This document shows, piece by piece, positions 7,301 through 7,684 of a stretch of DNA of 7,684 nucleotides (its first letter is position 1; every line of letters starts with the position of its first letter). This DNA comes from Gemmataceae bacterium (GTDB lineage Bacteria; Planctomycetota; Planctomycetia; Gemmatales; Gemmataceae), in assembly GCA_020847555.1 (NCBI GenBank), contig JADLBT010000395.1, forward strand, positions 1-7,684, given 5' to 3'. Both the position numbers and the translations under genes were made by a program. The notes below the pieces were generated by a model. It had not been told where the DNA came from. It searched no databases and saw only the letters and a list, made by a program, of their open reading frames with translations.

Positions 7301-7509
7301 AGGCTGCGGGCTCGATCGCCCTTGCGGGGCGTGCGGACGTAGACGATGTCGTAGTCGTACTTGACCGCCCTGTCGGTGGTGAGGTGCGGTATGGTGACGT
7401 CGATCGGCGTGAGGAACAGCTGTTCCTTCTGGCTCTGGCCTGCCGCGGGGACGGCCGCCAGCACGGCGATGCCGGACAGGAGGACGGCGAACAGGAGGCG
7501 GGATCGCAT
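4354..7509 (-). CDS. Exported HzsA-related two-haem cytochrome c protein
   Basis: A 1051-residue protein; the start at 7509 is supported by GGGAG 8 nt upstream and an immediate signal peptide (MRSRLLFAVLLSGIAVLAAV, cleavage near AAG/Q at 24-25). Residues about 80-290 contain TolB-like propeller strands (DGQWVYYSHLKG, GADIYKIHVKSG, GGRLIFTSNRN, LFVMDEDGKN, DGRVIFSSLES). The middle region has the block THPSGAPDNHLLTCYSPGPVN (406-426), which I recognise from hydrazine synthase alpha-like proteins. Two haem c sites follow: CGGCH (674-678) and CAACH (752-756), the second in the 'YHRDVKPILDRSCAACH' setting of planctomycete cytochromes. LTDEDRRTLVRWIDLGCP (907-923) is also typical of that cytochrome class. 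Residues about 945-1047 look like an added beta-sandwich domain. HzsA itself is about 800 residues. Likely an exported electron-transfer or redox protein; the substrate is unknown. No HzsB/C partner is present, so hydrazine synthesis is not implied. Confidence 0.87.
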   Translation of the reverse strand: MRSRLLFAVLLSGIAVLAAVPAAGQSQKEQLFLTPIDVTIPHLTTDRAVKYDYDIVYVRTPRKGDRARSLWTEIAHPALMDAGGDLMLLRPDGTQEVLVRGGDDGSVTDPVVSLDGQWVYYSHLKGLKGTSQHGQPPFGGADIYKIHVKSGRLVRLTHQEWTPNLGAADWATDFRKPEKGKTWLNYGVLNLGPYPLPGGRLIFTSNRNAFKPPRHPSPCLQLFVMDEDGKNVELIGHLNIGMALHPVVLKDGRVIFSSLESQGLRSTILWGLWSIHPDGTNWGPVISAFLPGEGAPNAFHFQTQLADGSIVAEEYYNQNNSGFGGYYKLPPQAPAGYPAFGPAYSGDPRNPPLRRGRHYNGRGKYTRLMFSPRGIESLTRFANFGEGPADPSVVGKKDTPAVGKFTHPSGAPDNHLLTCYSPGPVNHQYPHYPMPDGGLYLIKDGKAIDAPAQMRLIKNDPDYNEQWPRALVPYQRIHGVPEPKQLAALSNDGKRSPHLPEGTPFGLVGTSSFYKRESYPGGAVPPGSVTATYAGKGKPGGYLGLDPFNTSENGASLNWVNQGADAGRYTNDDIHAVRLLAMEPTTDRHRGAKEGRRFYSHAQERLRVLGEIPVRHFVAGKQPLDPDGNPDTSFLARIPADTAFTFQMLDRHGMVLNMAQTWHQVRPGEVRNNCGGCHAHSQKPTPFEQTAAARPDYKVFDLTTTTPLLTAKARDESKRQWDVKAETGLRFAKAILNIEYHRDVKPILDRSCAACHTHRVPDPPAKLVLDDDAPVQRPNVSTFPGTYYRLALDQAAKFGHRPVISNGQWRQANASRYVRKFQSRRSLLVWKVYGRRLDGWTNDDFPTETVPGDANTLQLKGKPIPNTPANRNLADLDYHGPACPPPAAVAGTHVGPDGKKVKVAALTDEDRRTLVRWIDLGCPIDLDHDPADPARRGYGWMLDDNRPILTLTYPRAGANDQLTRILVGMHDYYSGVDPKTFEVKADFVLDGAAAGTNLADRFRSAGQGIWELRLARPLAALERGTITVAVRDRQGNRTRIERTFSVSARRK

Positions 7510-7566
7510 GGCGGGATCTCCCAGAGGTGGCGCCGCGGGTGGGACTGGGGTGGCGCCTGAAGGTAC

Positions 7567-7596
7567 ATGCTATCCCGGCGGGAGTGCGGATGACAG
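7567..7596 (-). promoter_or_regulatory. Weak candidate promoter for the HzsA-like gene
   Basis: On the minus strand CTGTCA (7596-7591) is followed after 18 nt by TAGCAT (7572-7567), each matching 4 of 6 consensus bases. It would give a leader of about 50 nt before the ATG at 7509. Its -35-like hexamer is the same as that proposed upstream of the CotH gene, but a shared hexamer is expected by chance at this scale. Confidence 0.22.
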
Positions 7597-7684
7597 CAGA
7601 AATCGGCGCAGAAACGCCAGGGGGGTGGCTCTCGGCGGCGGGCATCCCGCCCCTCATACCTGCTGTCCGAGCCGCGCACGCAGC
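7590..7684 (+). CDS. Possible start of a divergent gene, cut by the window edge
   Basis: An ATG at 7590 is preceded by GGGAG (7580-7584) with a 5-nt spacer and opens a frame that stays open for all 31 codons to the right edge (MTAEIGAETPGGWLSAAGIP and onward). I do not recognise the product, and in DNA this GC-rich a 31-codon open stretch has little weight by itself. If real, it would be divergent from the HzsA-like gene with an 80-nt shared upstream region. The alternative is that the edge holds the end of a minus-strand gene (stop at 7654-7656 after LRARLGQQV), followed by a GGCGGG/CCCGCC hairpin at 7637-7651. Confidence 0.2.
   Translation, partial: MTAEIGAETPGGWLSAAGIPPLIPAVRAAHA

Noticed and set aside
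4354..7509. Calling the gene hzsA and the organism anammox
   Set aside because: The expected haem-ligating tyrosine is absent, the protein is much longer than HzsA, and no HzsB/HzsC or other anammox gene is visible.
5110..7560. An open frame of about 816 codons on the + strand opposite the HzsA-like gene
   Set aside because: It mirrors the coding strand of a well-supported protein and shows only low-complexity Val/Arg/Gly-rich sequence.

Overview
The window is GC-rich bacterial DNA that looks planctomycetal, most likely from a Gemmata-like lineage. Three things point there. The first is a Ser/Thr kinase with the 'GYLTDFQYGLLVRG' N-terminal region and 'GRMAGVYKATH' P-loop typical of the very large planctomycete kinase families. 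The second is an exported EF-hand/CotH-kinase protein with Gly-Pro-Phe-rich linkers. The third is a large exported two-haem protein resembling the alpha subunit of hydrazine synthase (the HzsA-related group). The taxonomic call is inference from protein style; no rRNA or tRNA is present.

Layout, left to right: (1) 1-137, the last 44 codons of an IS4/Tn5-like transposase running in from the left, followed by a 20-nt half-copy of a dispersed inverted repeat (140-159) and a strong hairpin terminator (204-240). (2) 350-1843 (+), a 497-aa Ser/Thr kinase with a C-terminal tail anchor; its start is set by a well-placed GGAGGG. (3) 1871-1931, a perfect 25-bp inverted repeat in the gap between the convergent kinase and CotH genes, probably acting as a two-way terminator and belonging to the same repeat family as the half-copy at 140-159. 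(4) 1953-4055 (-), a 700-aa exported CotH-family kinase-like protein with three canonical and two degenerate EF-hand loops. (5) 4056-4353, an intergenic stretch with a candidate promoter for the CotH gene. (6) 4354-7509 (-), a 1051-aa exported HzsA-like protein with two CxxCH haem sites. (7) 7510-7684, a candidate promoter for gene 6 and possibly the beginning of a divergent gene on the + strand that leaves the window.

The CotH and HzsA-like genes point the same way and both products should be exported, so they could share a compartment. The 298-nt gap with its own candidate promoter argues against tight co-transcription, and nothing in the sequence proves a joint function. The kinase is convergent to them and is probably a separate unit. 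No hydrazine synthase beta or gamma subunit or other anammox gene is visible here, so the HzsA-like protein should not be read as evidence of anammox. The items most worth following up are the HzsA-like cytochrome, which lacks the tyrosine expected after the first haem motif, the EF-hand/CotH chimera, and the palindromic repeat family.
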